A DNA stretch of 64,000 bases from Caloramator sp. mosi_1. Its GTDB lineage: Bacteria > Bacillota > Clostridia > Clostridiales > Caloramatoraceae. The stretch's first letter is position 1. Every line of letters begins with the position of its first letter. Shown here one piece after another: positions 55,226-64,000 of this stretch. Where the stretch lies: positions 248,001 through 312,000 of the forward strand of contig NZ_CP117677.1 in NCBI RefSeq assembly GCF_028622835.1. Direction: 5' to 3'. The notes below the pieces were generated by a model that searched no databases, was not told the origin of the DNA, and saw nothing but the letters and a program-made list of their open reading frames with translations. A program made the position numbers and the translations under genes.

Positions 55226-56054
55226 TGTACGACATAGCAATTATTGGTAAAGGCCCAGCTGGTATTTCTGCTGCTATAAATGCCTATGCAAGAAATAAGA
55301 AGGTAATTATCTTTGGGCAAGACAGCAAGAAAATACTCTGGGCTCCTTCTATTCCAAACTATGCAGGCTTGCCAAATATAACAGGAACTGAATTTATGGG
55401 AAGGCTAAACGACCATCTTAAAACAACTGATGCCTTTGTTGTAAATCAAAATGTTCTTGCTGTTTATTCTCTTGGAACACACTTTAGTATTCAGGCTGGA
55501 ACTGAAATGTATGAAGCCAAAAAGTTATACTTGCAACAGGAGTTGATTTTAAAAAGACAATAGAAAATGAAGACAAATTTTTAGGTTCAGGAGTTAGCTA
55601 TTGTGCAACCTGTGATGCTCCACTTTACAAGGGAAAAGTTGTAGCAGTAGTTGGATACAATCACGAATCCATTGAAGAGGCAAACTTTTTAGCAACAGTA
55701 TGTAGCAAGGTGTATTTTATACCTCAAATGAAGGAGGATTTATCAAACCTTGATGAAAAAGTTGAGGTTGTAAATTCTAAACCATTGAGATTTGAAGGTT
55801 CCTTTAGTGCTGAGAAGTTAGTTCTTGAAAATGGTGAAGTTGTTGCGGATGGTTTCTTTGTTCTAAAAGACAGTTACCCATTAACATCCCTTGTACCTGG
55901 ACTTGAGGTAGATGGACCACACGTTAAGGTGGACAGAAATATGGAAACAAATATAAAGGGACTTTATGCAGCAGGAGATGTCGTTGGAAAACCATATCAA
56001 ATCGCAAAGGCAGTAGGCGAAGGACAAATAGCAGCCCTTAATGCCTGTGAATAA
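55225..56054 (+). CDS. Thioredoxin reductase-like flavoprotein, likely ferredoxin-dependent (FFTR type), frameshifted
   Basis: FAD motif IAIIGKGPAGISAAINA at the N-terminus, redox site SYCATCDAPLYKGK, and C-terminal IKGLYAAGDVVGKPYQIAKAVGEGQIAA. In NADPH enzymes the middle has GGGDSA..E and HRR..R; here these are VVGYNHESIEEANFL and FIPQMKED, so NADPH binding is not expected. This fits the clostridial ferredoxin-dependent flavin thioredoxin reductases. One indel near 55530 splits the frame. About 277 residues. Coupled to trxA. Confidence 0.85.
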
Positions 56055-56120
56055 AGGTGCCACCCAGGTGAAATGTGAAATTGTAAAATTTTGAAATCAC
56101 ATTCACCTGGTTAGCACCTT
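56054..56120. repeat. Short dispersed repeat, copy 3: full palindrome acting as terminator
   Basis: Arms AAGGTGCCACCCAGGTGAA and TTCACCTGGTTAGCACCTT pair, with an extension CACAT/ATGTG, then TTTTTATATTTT. It lies between convergent reductase and hbd genes and likely ends both. The core GTGCCACCCAGGTG recurs, inverted, at 27869 and 32136. Confidence 0.75.
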
Positions 56121-56131
56121 TTTATATTTTA

Positions 56132-56972
56132 TTATTTATAGATATAAAATCCTCTACCTGTCTTCCTTCCTAAATATCCTGCCCTTACCATCTTTCTCAA
56201 TAGAGGATGAGGTCTATATTTTGAATCTCCTGTTTCATTATATAGAGTTTCCATAATAGCAAGATTTACATCGTTTCCTATAAAATCCGCAAGTTCAAGG
56301 GGTCCCATAGGATGATTTGCCCCAAGCTTCATTGCTTTATCTATATCCTCTGCAGTTGCAACTCCTTCTGCTAAAATTGCTACTGCTTCATTTATCATAG
56401 GAATTAAAAGTCTGTTTACTACAAATCCTGCCGATTCTTTTACTTCTACTGGCTCTTTCCCAATCTTTATTGATACATCCTTTATTTTTTCAAAGGTTTC
56501 ATCTGATGTTGCAATACCTCTTATAATTTCTATAAGTTTCATTACAGGTGCAGGATTAAAAAGTGCATTCCTATTACTCTATCTGGCCTTTTAGTTGCTG
56601 CTGCAATCTCTGTAATAGATAACGAAGATGTATTGGTAGCAAGCACTGTCTCTTCTTTACATACAGAATCTAATTTGTTAAATATATCCTTTTTAACATC
56701 CATATTCTCAAAAACAGCCTCAACAACTAAATCTGCATCCTTTGCATCTTCTATATTGTTGGACTTACTTATATTATTCAAAATACTATTTTTCTTATCT
56801 CCGTCTATTTTTCCCTTTTCAACAAGTTTATTTAGGGATTTATTAATTATGTTGTACCCCTATCAACATACTCATCTTTAACGTCGTACATCGTTACACT
56901 AAAACCACTTTGGGCAAAACATTGAACTATTCCGCTACCCATTGTGCCACAACCCACAACAAATACCTTCAT
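56132..56972 (-). CDS. hbd: 3-hydroxybutyryl-CoA dehydrogenase, frameshifted
   Basis: Reduces acetoacetyl-CoA with NAD(P)H. N-terminal Rossmann motif [52 protein letters not shown] after repair, and [18 protein letters not shown] in the C-terminal domain. Breaks near 56855, 56775 and 56560. About 281 residues. Last gene of the crt-bcd-etfB-etfA-hbd operon, 11 bases after etfA. Confidence 0.94.
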
Positions 56973-56983
56973 AAACTATCCCC

Positions 56984-57990
56984 CTACATAACTTCACAGG
57001 ACTGCCTATAGGCCTTAATTTCTTTAATAAGCTCTGGAACTACCTTAAATAAGTCTCCAACAATTGCAAGGTCTGCAACTGCCATAATTGGTGCATCAGA
57101 ATCCTTGTTTATGGCAACTATATATTCACTCTCCTGCATACCTGCAAGATGTTGGATTGCACCTGATATACCGCAGGCAATATATAACTTTGGTCTTACT
57201 GTCTTTCCTGTCTGCCCAACTTGTCTATCCTTTTCAATCCATCCAGAATCAACAGCTGCCCTTGAACCTGCAACTATTCCTCCAAGTGTATCTGCAAGTT
57301 CCTTAAGTAGAGTAAATCCTTCTCTGCTTCCTACACCACGTCCACCTGAAACTATTATATCTGCCTCTGTTATATCTATCTTCTCCTTCATTGACTTTAC
57401 TATCTCTTCAATCTTAACCTTTATGTCCTCTTCCTTTATATCAACATTAAATCTTTCAACTATTCACTCTCTTCCGTAGTCTGCACAAGGAACGCTAAAT
57501 ACCCCTGGCCTTACTGTTGACATTTGAGGTCTGTGGTTTGGACACTCAATTGTTGCCATAATGTTTCCTCCAAAGGCTGGACGAGTCATAAGAAGGTTCT
57601 TTGTTTCATCATCTACATCAAGCCCTGTACAGTCTGCTGTAAGTCCTGTCTTTAGCCTTGCGGCAACCCTTGGTCCTAAGTCGCGTCCTATATATGTTGC
57701 ACCTATGAATATTATCTCTGGATTCTTTTCCTTTGCAACTTCACATATTGCCTTTGTATAGGCATCTGTTGTATAGTGCTTTAAGTTTATGTTATCTATT
57801 AATATTACTCTATCTGCACCGTGGTGTATTAGAGTATCTGTTAACTTTTCTACTTCATATCCAAGAAGAACTGCAACTACTTCTCCATCAAGCTTTTCTG
57901 CAATCTCCCTTGCCTTACCTAAAAGCTCAAGGCTAACCTTTGAAGATTTCCATCTCTTTGTTCCGCAATAACCCAAACGCCCTTTTTCAT
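56984..57990 (-). CDS. etfA: Electron transfer flavoprotein alpha subunit, frameshifted
   Basis: [17 protein letters not shown] starts the protein at ATG 57990; the FAD part has [33 protein letters not shown] and [14 protein letters not shown]. Breaks near 57938 (CAAAGG lacking one A) and 57465. About 336 residues. Passes electrons to and from the Bcd complex. Its place after etfB and before hbd is the usual clostridial order. Confidence 0.94.
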
Positions 57991-58002
57991 ACTACCGCCT
58001 CC

Positions 58003-58782
58003 TTATATAAGGTGCATACCCTTTAGTTTTTCCGTAATAATGTTTGCCGCCTCAAGGGCTGGAACATCATACTTTTCACCCTGAGCTTTAGGCCCCTTTG
58101 TAAAGGACTTTTTAACCTTAGTTGGTGAACCTATAAGACCTACCTCTTCCTTTTGTAGTTCTAAGTCTGAAAGACCCATAACCTTTATTTCCTTGCTGTA
58201 GCAGGTAAATATGTCATATATGTTCATATACCTTGGATTATTTAACTCCTTTATACAAGTTAAAAGGCAGGGAAGCTTAACACGTAGTGTTTCATATCCA
58301 TCCTCTAAGGCACGTCTTACTCTAACTTCACCATCTAAAACTTCAACCTTTTCAACATATGTAACCTGTGGAAGGTTTAAATGCTCCGCAATTTCAGGCC
58401 CTACCTGTGCTGTATCTCCGTCTATTGCCTGTCTTCCTGCAAAAATCAAATCATAGCCTAACTTCTCTGCCGCCTTTGCAAGAACAAGGGAAGTTGCCCA
58501 AGTATCTGCTCCCGCAAAGGCTCTATCTGTTAGTAAAACTGCCTCATCAACACCCATAGCAAGTGCTTCTCTTAGGGCCTTTTCTGCCTGTTGTGGTCCC
58601 ATAGTTACAACAGTTACCTTAGCACCTACCTCCTCCTTTATTCTAAGTGCCTCCTCTATTGCATTCATATCATCTGGATTTATTATGCTTGGAACACCTT
58701 CACGAATCAGCGTTCCTGTCTTTGGATCTATTCTAACTTCATTAGTATCTGGTACTTGCTTTATGAAAACTAATATATTCAT
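58003..58782 (-). CDS. etfB: Electron transfer flavoprotein beta subunit
   Basis: Intact, 259 residues. MNILVFIKQVPDTNEVRID, ALRIKEEVGAKVTVVTMGP, LIFAGRQAIDGDTAQVGPEIAE and ALEDGYETLRVKLPCLLT are the EtfB marks. In the Bcd-Etf complex this pair bifurcates electrons from NADH to crotonyl-CoA and ferredoxin; the second FAD or AMP site lies in this subunit. Good ATG at 58782, 12 bases after bcd. Confidence 0.96.
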   Translation of the reverse strand: MNILVFIKQVPDTNEVRIDPKTGTLIREGVPSIINPDDMNAIEEALRIKEEVGAKVTVVTMGPQQAEKALREALAMGVDEAVLLTDRAFAGADTWATSLVLAKAAEKLGYDLIFAGRQAIDGDTAQVGPEIAEHLNLPQVTYVEKVEVLDGEVRVRRALEDGYETLRVKLPCLLTCIKELNNPRYMNIYDIFTCYSKEIKVMGLSDLELQKEEVGLIGSPTKVKKSFTKGPKAQGEKYDVPALEAANIITEKLKGMHLI

Positions 58783-58794
58783 ACCCTCACCCCT

Positions 58795-59932
58795 CTACTT
58801 TAGAATGTTTGCTGAAATAACCATCTTTTGAACCTCTGAAGTTCCTTCGTATATCTCTGTTATCTTTGCATCCCTCATCATTCTTTCAACAGGATAGTCC
58901 TTTGTATATCCATATCCTCCAAATATCTGAACAGCCTTTGTTGTAACCTCCATAGCAGTCTCTGAAGCATATAGCTTTGCCATTGAGGCATCCATACTGT
59001 AGTTTTGTCCTGTCTGCTTCTTCCACGCAGCCTTATATACAAGGTTCTTTGCTGCCTCTACCTTAGTTGCCATCTCTGCGATATAGAACTGAAGACCCTG
59101 GAAAGTTGCAATTGGTTTTCCAAACTGCTTTCTCTCCTTCATATACTTTACAGCCTCATTTAAGGCACCCTCTGCAATACCAAGTGCTTGGGCTGCAATA
59201 CCTATTCTTCCTCCATCTAATGTTGACATTGCTATTTTAAAGCCCATACCTTCTTTTCCAAGTAGGTTTTCCTTTGGAACTTTGCAGTCTTTAAAGATTA
59301 ATTCTGCTGTTGAAGAAGCACGTATTCCCATCTTCTCCTCAATTTTTCCTGTTGAAAAGCCTTCAAATCCCTTTTCTACTATGAAGGCTGATATTCCCTT
59401 TGTTCCTTTGCTTCTATCTGTCATTGCAAATACTATAAATACATCGGCATATCCTCCGTTTGTGATAAACACCTTGCTTCCGTTTAGTATGTAATAGCCT
59501 CCCTCAAGCTTTGCTGTTGTCTGCTGACTTGCTGCGTCTGTTCCTGCGTTTGGTTCGGTTAATGCAAAGGCACCAAGATATTCTCCCTTTAAAAGTTTTT
59601 GAAGATATTTAGCCTTTTGTTCTTCTGTACCATAGGTGTATATTGGCCAGCAGCATAGGGATGTGTGGGCAGATAGAATAACTGATGTTGTAGCACAGGC
59701 CTTTGCAAGCTCCTCTACTGCCATTATGTAGGTGATAAAATCGCCCCTGCACCTCCAACTTCCCTTTCAAAGGGATTCCCATCATACCAAGCTTTGCCAT
59801 CTTCTTTACTGTTTCGATTGGAAACCTCTCTGTTTCATCAATCTCTGCTGCTATTGGTCTTACTTCATTTTCTACAAACTTCTCAAACATCTCCTTTGCA
59901 AGCTGCTGTTCTCTTGTTAATGAAAATTCCAT
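58795..59932 (-). CDS. bcd: Butyryl-CoA dehydrogenase, frameshifted
   Basis: [20 protein letters not shown] starts the acyl-CoA dehydrogenase fold. [18 protein letters not shown] and [14 protein letters not shown] are the FAD and substrate signatures; the catalytic Glu is in [17 protein letters not shown]. Breaks near 59765 and 59738 in the GIPFEKEYGG-equivalent stretch. About 379 residues. Reduces crotonyl-CoA to butyryl-CoA with EtfAB. Confidence 0.95.
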
Positions 59933-59943
59933 ATCTGTTACCC

Positions 59944-60719
59944 CTATCTGTTTTTAAACTTGTCTATCTTTCTTTTTTCTAAAAAGGCTGCCATAGCATC
60001 CTTTTGATCCTCTGTTGAAAAACAATGGGAAAATACTTCCGCCTCATAATTAATTGCAGTTTCTATATCAACATCTACTCCTTTATTTATAGCAACTTTA
60101 CACATTCTAACAGCAAGTGGTGCATTTTTGATATTAAATTTGCCAAAGCCATAACCTCATCCATTAAACTTTCTTGAGAAACAACTTTATTAACCAATCC
60201 TATTTTTTCAGCCTCTAAAGCGTCAATTATTCTACCTGTATATATAAGTTCCTTTGCCTTTGAATTTCCTATTATTCTTGCAAGCCTTTGAGTTCCTCCA
60301 AAACCTGGCGTGATTCCTAAGGTAACCTCAGGTTGTCCAAATTTTGCATTTTCTGATGCAATTCTAATGTCACAGCATAGACTTAGTTCACATCCTCCCC
60401 TAATGCATATCCATTGACTGCTGCTATGGTTGGTATCTCTAACTCTTCAATTTTTCTAAAAACACTGTTGCCTAATATCGAAAATTCTCTTGCCTCAAAC
60501 ACTGACATATTTGACATTTCCTTTATGTCTGCACCTGCAACAAATGCCTTATTACCTTCTCCTGTTATAACAAGAACATAGATATTCTTGTCCTTTTTAT
60601 TTCTTCAATAATACTGTTTAATTCAATTAGAGTATTAGAATTTAAAGCATTGAGAAATTTAGGACGTGAAATCTTTAGAACTCCAACATTATCCCTTTTT
60701 CAAAAGATATGTTCTCCAT
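59944..60719 (-). CDS. crt: 3-hydroxybutyryl-CoA dehydratase (crotonase), frameshifted
   Basis: ATG 60719 with GGGGGAT ahead: MENISFEK, then [15 protein letters not shown], the oxyanion part [15 protein letters not shown], the catalytic Glu stretch [18 protein letters not shown] and [20 protein letters not shown] with the second Glu. Breaks near 60703, 60600, 60398 and 60135. About 259 residues. Makes crotonyl-CoA; first gene of the operon. A Rex-like site lies 12 bases upstream. Confidence 0.93.
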
Positions 60720-60730
60720 ATTATCCCCCA

Positions 60731-60748
60731 TTGTTAAATAAAAAACAT
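60731..60748. promoter_or_regulatory. Candidate Rex operator before crt
   Basis: Plus-strand TTGTTAA-ATAA-AAAACAT: the left half is a perfect match to the Rex site TTGTTAA-N4-TTAACAA and the right half matches 4 of 7. It lies in the leader of the butyryl-CoA operon; rex is 2.2 kb away. Confidence 0.55.
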
Positions 60749-60819
60749 TTTTTTATTCCCCATTAACATTATAATATTTTCGAAATTTTCTATCAACTTA
60801 TAGTTTTAGATAAAAATTT

Positions 60820-60883
60820 AGAGCACCTTAATTATGTGTACTTTGCTAACTAAATCTACCATTTACACATAATTAGGTGCTCT
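60820..60883 (-). terminator. Long hairpin terminator after the ABC-F gene
   Basis: About 20-bp stem, AGAGCACCTTAATTATGTGTA against TACACATAATTAGGTGCTCT, with a 1-base bulge and a 23-base loop, 5 bases past the ABC-F stop. Minus strand continues AAATTTTTATC. Confidence 0.78.
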
Positions 60884-60887
60884 ATTT

Positions 60888-62790
60888 ATTCTTCAATATT
60901 TGCTAAAAGTTCTTCCCAAATCTCATAGCATTTTTCTAATTCACCCTTTAATTTAATTATTTGCTGATTAATATCCCTTGTCCTTTCTGGATTTGTATAA
61001 ACTTCCTCTTTACAGAGTTCCTCTTCTAACTGAGCTATTATCATTTCTTTATTTTCTATCTCTTCCTCAACCTTTTTATTTCTTTTTTATGTTTTTTATC
61101 TTGTCCCTCTCCTGCTTTAACTTTTTCTTCTCCTTCTCAATTTGTGTTTTTGTTTTCCCCTCTTCATTTACAACTATTTCGTCTTCCTTTGCATTCTTCT
61201 TTGCTATATAGTAATCGTAGTTTCCTAAATATTCAACAATTCCATTTTCCTCTAACTCACATATTTTTGTACAACTTTATTTAAAAAGTATCTGTCGTGG
61301 GATATTACAAAAATAGTGCCATCATAATCTAAAAGAGTATCCTCTAACTCTTCTCTTGTTAATATATCTAAATGGTTTGTAGGCTCATCAAGAAGTAAAA
61401 ATTCGCCCTCCTTAACATAAGTTTAAGCAGGTTTAATCTGCACTTTTCTCCACCAGATAAATCTTTTATTTGTTTAAAAACGTCATCACCTTTAAATAGA
61501 AATGCCGCAAGGGCGTTTCTTATTTCCCTAACTGTTTTTGTGGGAACTCATCCCACACTTCATCAAGAATAGTTTTTCAGGATTCAAATCCCTTTGTTCT
61601 TGATCATAATAGCCAATTTCAACGTTTCTTCCAAGCCTTATATACCCATTGTCTGGCTCAACTTCACCCTTTATTATCTTTAAAAGAGTACTTTTTCCTC
61701 GTCCATTTTCTCCTATGAGTGCAACTTTTTCGCCCTTTCTAATCATTAAATTGATATTATTGAAAAGAATCTTTTCACCATAAGCCTTAGAAAGTTCTTC
61801 TATTTGTAATACATCGTTACCACTTTTAACCCTTGTATCAAAGCTTATCTTAACATTTTCTTGGTAGGTTATAGGTTTATCTCCTAAGCTTTCCTCAAGC
61901 TTCATCAACATTTTTCTTTACTTTCTGCTTGCTTTATACTTTTTCGCGATTAAAGGATCTAAACCTTTCAATCATCTCTTCTAATCTTTTATTTCCTTCT
62001 GCTTAAGTTCATATTCCTTTACTCGCTGTTCTATTCTATTTTTCTCTCCCTTATGAAGTATGAATAATTTCCTCCATATTCTTCAACTTTTCCATTTAAA
62101 ACTTCAACTGTTTTATTTGTTATAACGTCAAGGAAATATCTATCGTGGGAAATAATAAGAACCGTTCCCTTATATTCCTTTAAGAAATTTTCAAGGAAAG
62201 CTATACCTCCTAAATCAAGGTGGTTTGTCGGCTCATCTAATAATAAAACATCTGGGCTCTTTAAAAGGAGCTTTGCAAGTGCTACCCTTGTCTTTTGTCC
62301 TCCAGATAAATAACATATTTTCTTATTTATCTCCTCCTCCAGAAGACCTAATCCTATCAAAACTCCCTTTGCATAGCTTTCACAGCTATAGCCATTTTTA
62401 TTTTCAAATTCCGCCTGAAGCCTTCCATACTCCTTTAAAAGCCTTTCGTGGTCTGAATTAGGATCTGAAAGTTCTCTTTCAATATCCCTCATTCTTTCTT
62501 CTATCTCTTTTATATCTAAAAAACCTTCATAACTTCTTCAAAGGCAGTAAGGTTCTCATCTATATCTAAATTTTGCGAAAGATATCCAAGTGTTTTTCCT
62601 TTTTGAAGAATTATTTCTCCTTCATCCTGCTTTATATTACCTGTTATTATTTTGAAAAGTGTAGTTTTACCTGCACCATTTCTTCCTACAAAGCCAATTT
62701 TATCTCCTTCATTTATAATAAGGTTTACTCCATCTAAAATTACATCTACTCCATAGGATTTTTTATGTTGTTAATATATAGAATTGCCAT
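60888..62790 (-). CDS. ABC-F family ATPase (ribosome-associated type), frameshifted
   Basis: Two ABC ATPase domains and no TM. Domain 1: [42 protein letters not shown]. Domain 2: [16 protein letters not shown] and [18 protein letters not shown] charged linker ([10 protein letters not shown]) joins them, and a coiled-coil end ([15 protein letters not shown]...EEEIENKEM) follows. About 634 residues. Breaks near 62765, 62522, 62040, 61955, 61910, 61575, 61545, 61425, 61275 and 61085. Could be an EttA/YdiF-type translation factor or an antibiotic-protection protein; sequence does not decide. Confidence 0.88.
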
Positions 62791-62868
62791 TTTTTCACCT
62801 CGACTTAAAATAGCTTAACAGATTAATTTTAATATTAACCTACCATTAAAGCAATAGTTTTTAGGTGA

Positions 62869-62897
62869 TTGACATTAATTCTTGCATATTATAACAT
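62869..62897 (+). promoter_or_regulatory. Promoter of rex
   Basis: TTGACA (62869-62874), 17 bases, TAACAT (62892-62897), with TATAAC two bases earlier as an alternative -10. About 40 bases before the rex ATG. Confidence 0.65.
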
Positions 62898-62938
62898 ATA
62901 AAATAGGGGAAAATTATAAGGATGGGAAGTGAAGCTTT

Positions 62939-63583
62939 ATGGCAAAGGAAACTAAAATTTCAATGGCAGTTATCAGAAGATTGCCAAAATATCACAGGTA
63001 TTTAGGTGAACTTTTAAGAAAAGATATAGATAGAATATCCTCAAAGGAGCTTTCTGAGAAAATCGGATTTACTGCTTCTCAAATCAGACAAGACTTAAAC
63101 TGTTTTGGTGATTTTGGACAACAGGGATATGGATACAACGTTAAGGATTTATATGACCAAATAGGTAAGATACTTGGACTTGATAAAAATTACAAAACAG
63201 TTATTGTTGGTGCAGGTAACATAGGGCAAGCTGTTGCAAACTATGCGAAATTTGAAAAATTGGGATTCCATCTACAGGCTATATTTGATAAAAATCCAAA
63301 GCTTATTGGAATTAAAATAAGGGATATCGAAGTTAAGGATGTAGATTGCCTTGATACATACCTTAAAGAAAATACAATAGATATAGGTATTATATGTGTT
63401 CCAAAAGAACACGCTCAAACAATTGCAGATATAATGATTAAGAATGGTATTAAAGGTATATGGAATTTTGCTCCAACAGATTTAAGTGCACCAGATGATG
63501 TTATAGTAGAAAACGTACATCTAAGTGAAAGCTTAATGATATTAAGTTATAGACTAAATGAATCTGAATTATTTAAAGAATAA
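62939..63583 (+). CDS. rex: Redox-sensing transcriptional repressor Rex
   Basis: Intact, 214 residues. N-terminal winged helix (KISMAVIRRLPKYHRYLGEL, SKELSEKIGFTASQIRQDLN, FGDFGQQGYGYNV) and a Rossmann NADH domain (TVIVGAGNIGQAVANY, GIICVPKEHAQTIAD, GIWNFAPTDL). It leaves DNA when NADH is high. Divergent from the ABC-F gene; the butyryl-CoA operon behind that gene has a Rex-like site in its leader. ATG 62939 has GGATGGGAAGTG ahead. Confidence 0.97.
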   Translation: MAKETKISMAVIRRLPKYHRYLGELLRKDIDRISSKELSEKIGFTASQIRQDLNCFGDFGQQGYGYNVKDLYDQIGKILGLDKNYKTVIVGAGNIGQAVANYAKFEKLGFHLQAIFDKNPKLIGIKIRDIEVKDVDCLDTYLKENTIDIGIICVPKEHAQTIADIMIKNGIKGIWNFAPTDLSAPDDVIVENVHLSESLMILSYRLNESELFKE

Positions 63584-63993
63584 AGTGGGTTAATTACCCA
63601 CTTTATTCTTACATACTTTTGAATTGTATCTCTTAACTCCTCAATTGAAAATGGCTTTTGTATTATCTCATCTATATATTTCTTATCTGATTCATTTAGA
63701 TTGCCCAGCCATCCTGTCATTAATATAACTGGTATCTCCTTTTTCTGTTTTATCTTTTCAGAAAGCTCTGCTCCTGTACAGTTTGGCATAGCAAGGTCGC
63801 ACATTACTGCATCAAAGTCATATTTATCAATAAGTTCAAGTGCCTTAGTATCATCTACCACATAAATTGAATCGTGTCCAAGATTCTTTAACATCTCAGA
63901 TACTGCCTCAGCAACTGGCTCTTGATCATCTATAACCAATACTTTATAGCTTTCCTTTTCTTCACAATGCTCACTTAAATATTCTCTATTCAA
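63547..63993 (-). CDS. Receiver-domain protein at window edge, C-terminal end uncertain
   Basis: Receiver fold YKVLVIDDQEPVAEAVSEML with Asp in AVMCDLAMPNCTG, VILMTGW and the Lys in IQKPFS. The 17 residues before it (NREYLSEHCEEKES) look like a linker, and no good start with a ribosome site is seen (TTG 63993 only), so it is probably the last domain of a larger kinase that extends beyond 64000. As read, the frame runs through the terminator hairpin and into rex antisense; a small indel near 63605 may hide a stop just after IQKYV. Confidence 0.72.
   Translation of the reverse strand: MNREYLSEHCEEKESYKVLVIDDQEPVAEAVSEMLKNLGHDSIYVVDDTKALELIDKYDFDAVMCDLAMPNCTGAELSEKIKQKKEIPVILMTGWLGNLNESDKKYIDEIIQKPFSIEELRDTIQKYVRIKWVINPLYSLNNSDSFSL
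63579..63607. terminator. Bidirectional terminator between rex and the receiver gene
   Basis: 12-bp perfect stem AATAAAGTGGGT / ACCCACTTTATT with a 5-base loop, overlapping the rex stop, between convergent genes. Confidence 0.85.
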
Positions 63994-64000
63994 TCCTGAA

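Noticed and set aside
57088-57479. Plus-strand ORFs opposite etfA
   Set aside because: Shadows of the real minus-strand gene; composition is typical antisense translation.
63547-63600. Receiver protein extended through the terminator and into rex antisense
   Set aside because: The last 17 or so codons come from the hairpin and from rex sequence. A stop hidden by an indel near 63605 is more likely.

Overview
The window is low-GC DNA from an anaerobic, butyrate-type Firmicute of the class Clostridia. The signs are a crt-bcd-etfB-etfA-hbd operon with Rex nearby, a thioredoxin reductase of ferredoxin-dependent type, CIRCE-controlled groESL, guanine riboswitches, and A/T-rich codons with AGGAGG-type ribosome sites. 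I cannot fix the genus from sequence alone. No rRNA, tRNA or CRISPR array was seen.

Layout, left to right. 1-9.9 kb (minus): de novo purine operon purC-S-Q-K-E-L-F-M-N-H-D, cut inside purD at the left edge. 10-11.6 kb: a purine permease behind a guanine riboswitch with a terminator switch. 11.8-17.4 kb: a MarR-type regulator with two palindromic operators and a heterodimeric ABC exporter; one half carries an unusual repeat domain of roughly 400 residues between TM1 and TM2. 17.5-20.8 kb: a membrane-anchored HEYVH metallopeptidase gene split by an IS21-family element with a clean 5-bp target duplication. 21-25.5 kb: an S66 peptidase and the guaB-guaA operon behind a second guanine riboswitch. 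25.6-29.8 kb: Uma2 protein, an IS200/IS605 element (tnpB plus tnpA remnant), a C69 peptidase and a DUF975 protein. 30-42.3 kb: an FtsA-like ATPase, then a Tad/Flp pilus cluster (flp, tadE, tadG-like, cpaB-LysM, REC-cpaE, cpaF/tadA, tadB, tadC) headed by a DegS/DegU-type two-component pair. 42.5-45.2 kb: larE-larB-larC for the nickel-pincer cofactor. 45.4-46.6 kb: a NupC-type nucleoside transporter. 46.7-48.7 kb: groES-groEL. 49-51.4 kb: ACT protein, OGG1-type glycosylase, and a P-loop protein with an added C-terminal domain. 51.5-54.7 kb: secreted SH3b/GH18 protein split by an ISL3-type element. 54.8-56.1 kb: trxA plus reductase. 56.1-60.7 kb: butyryl-CoA pathway. 60.9-64 kb: ABC-F protein, rex, and a receiver-domain protein at the edge.

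How the genes work together: purine synthesis, IMP-to-GMP conversion and purine uptake are tied by two guanine-class riboswitches that use the same antiterminator design. The Rex gene and a Rex-like site before crt suggest NADH control of butyryl-CoA formation.

A key caveat: most genes, including ones that should be essential (groES, guaA, guaB, tad and pur genes), are broken by single-base indels, usually one A missing from an A-run on the coding strand. I read this as consensus error in homopolymers, not gene decay, so I give each gene its full corrected extent and note the shifts. Only the two genes with IS insertions and the tnpA fragment look truly broken.
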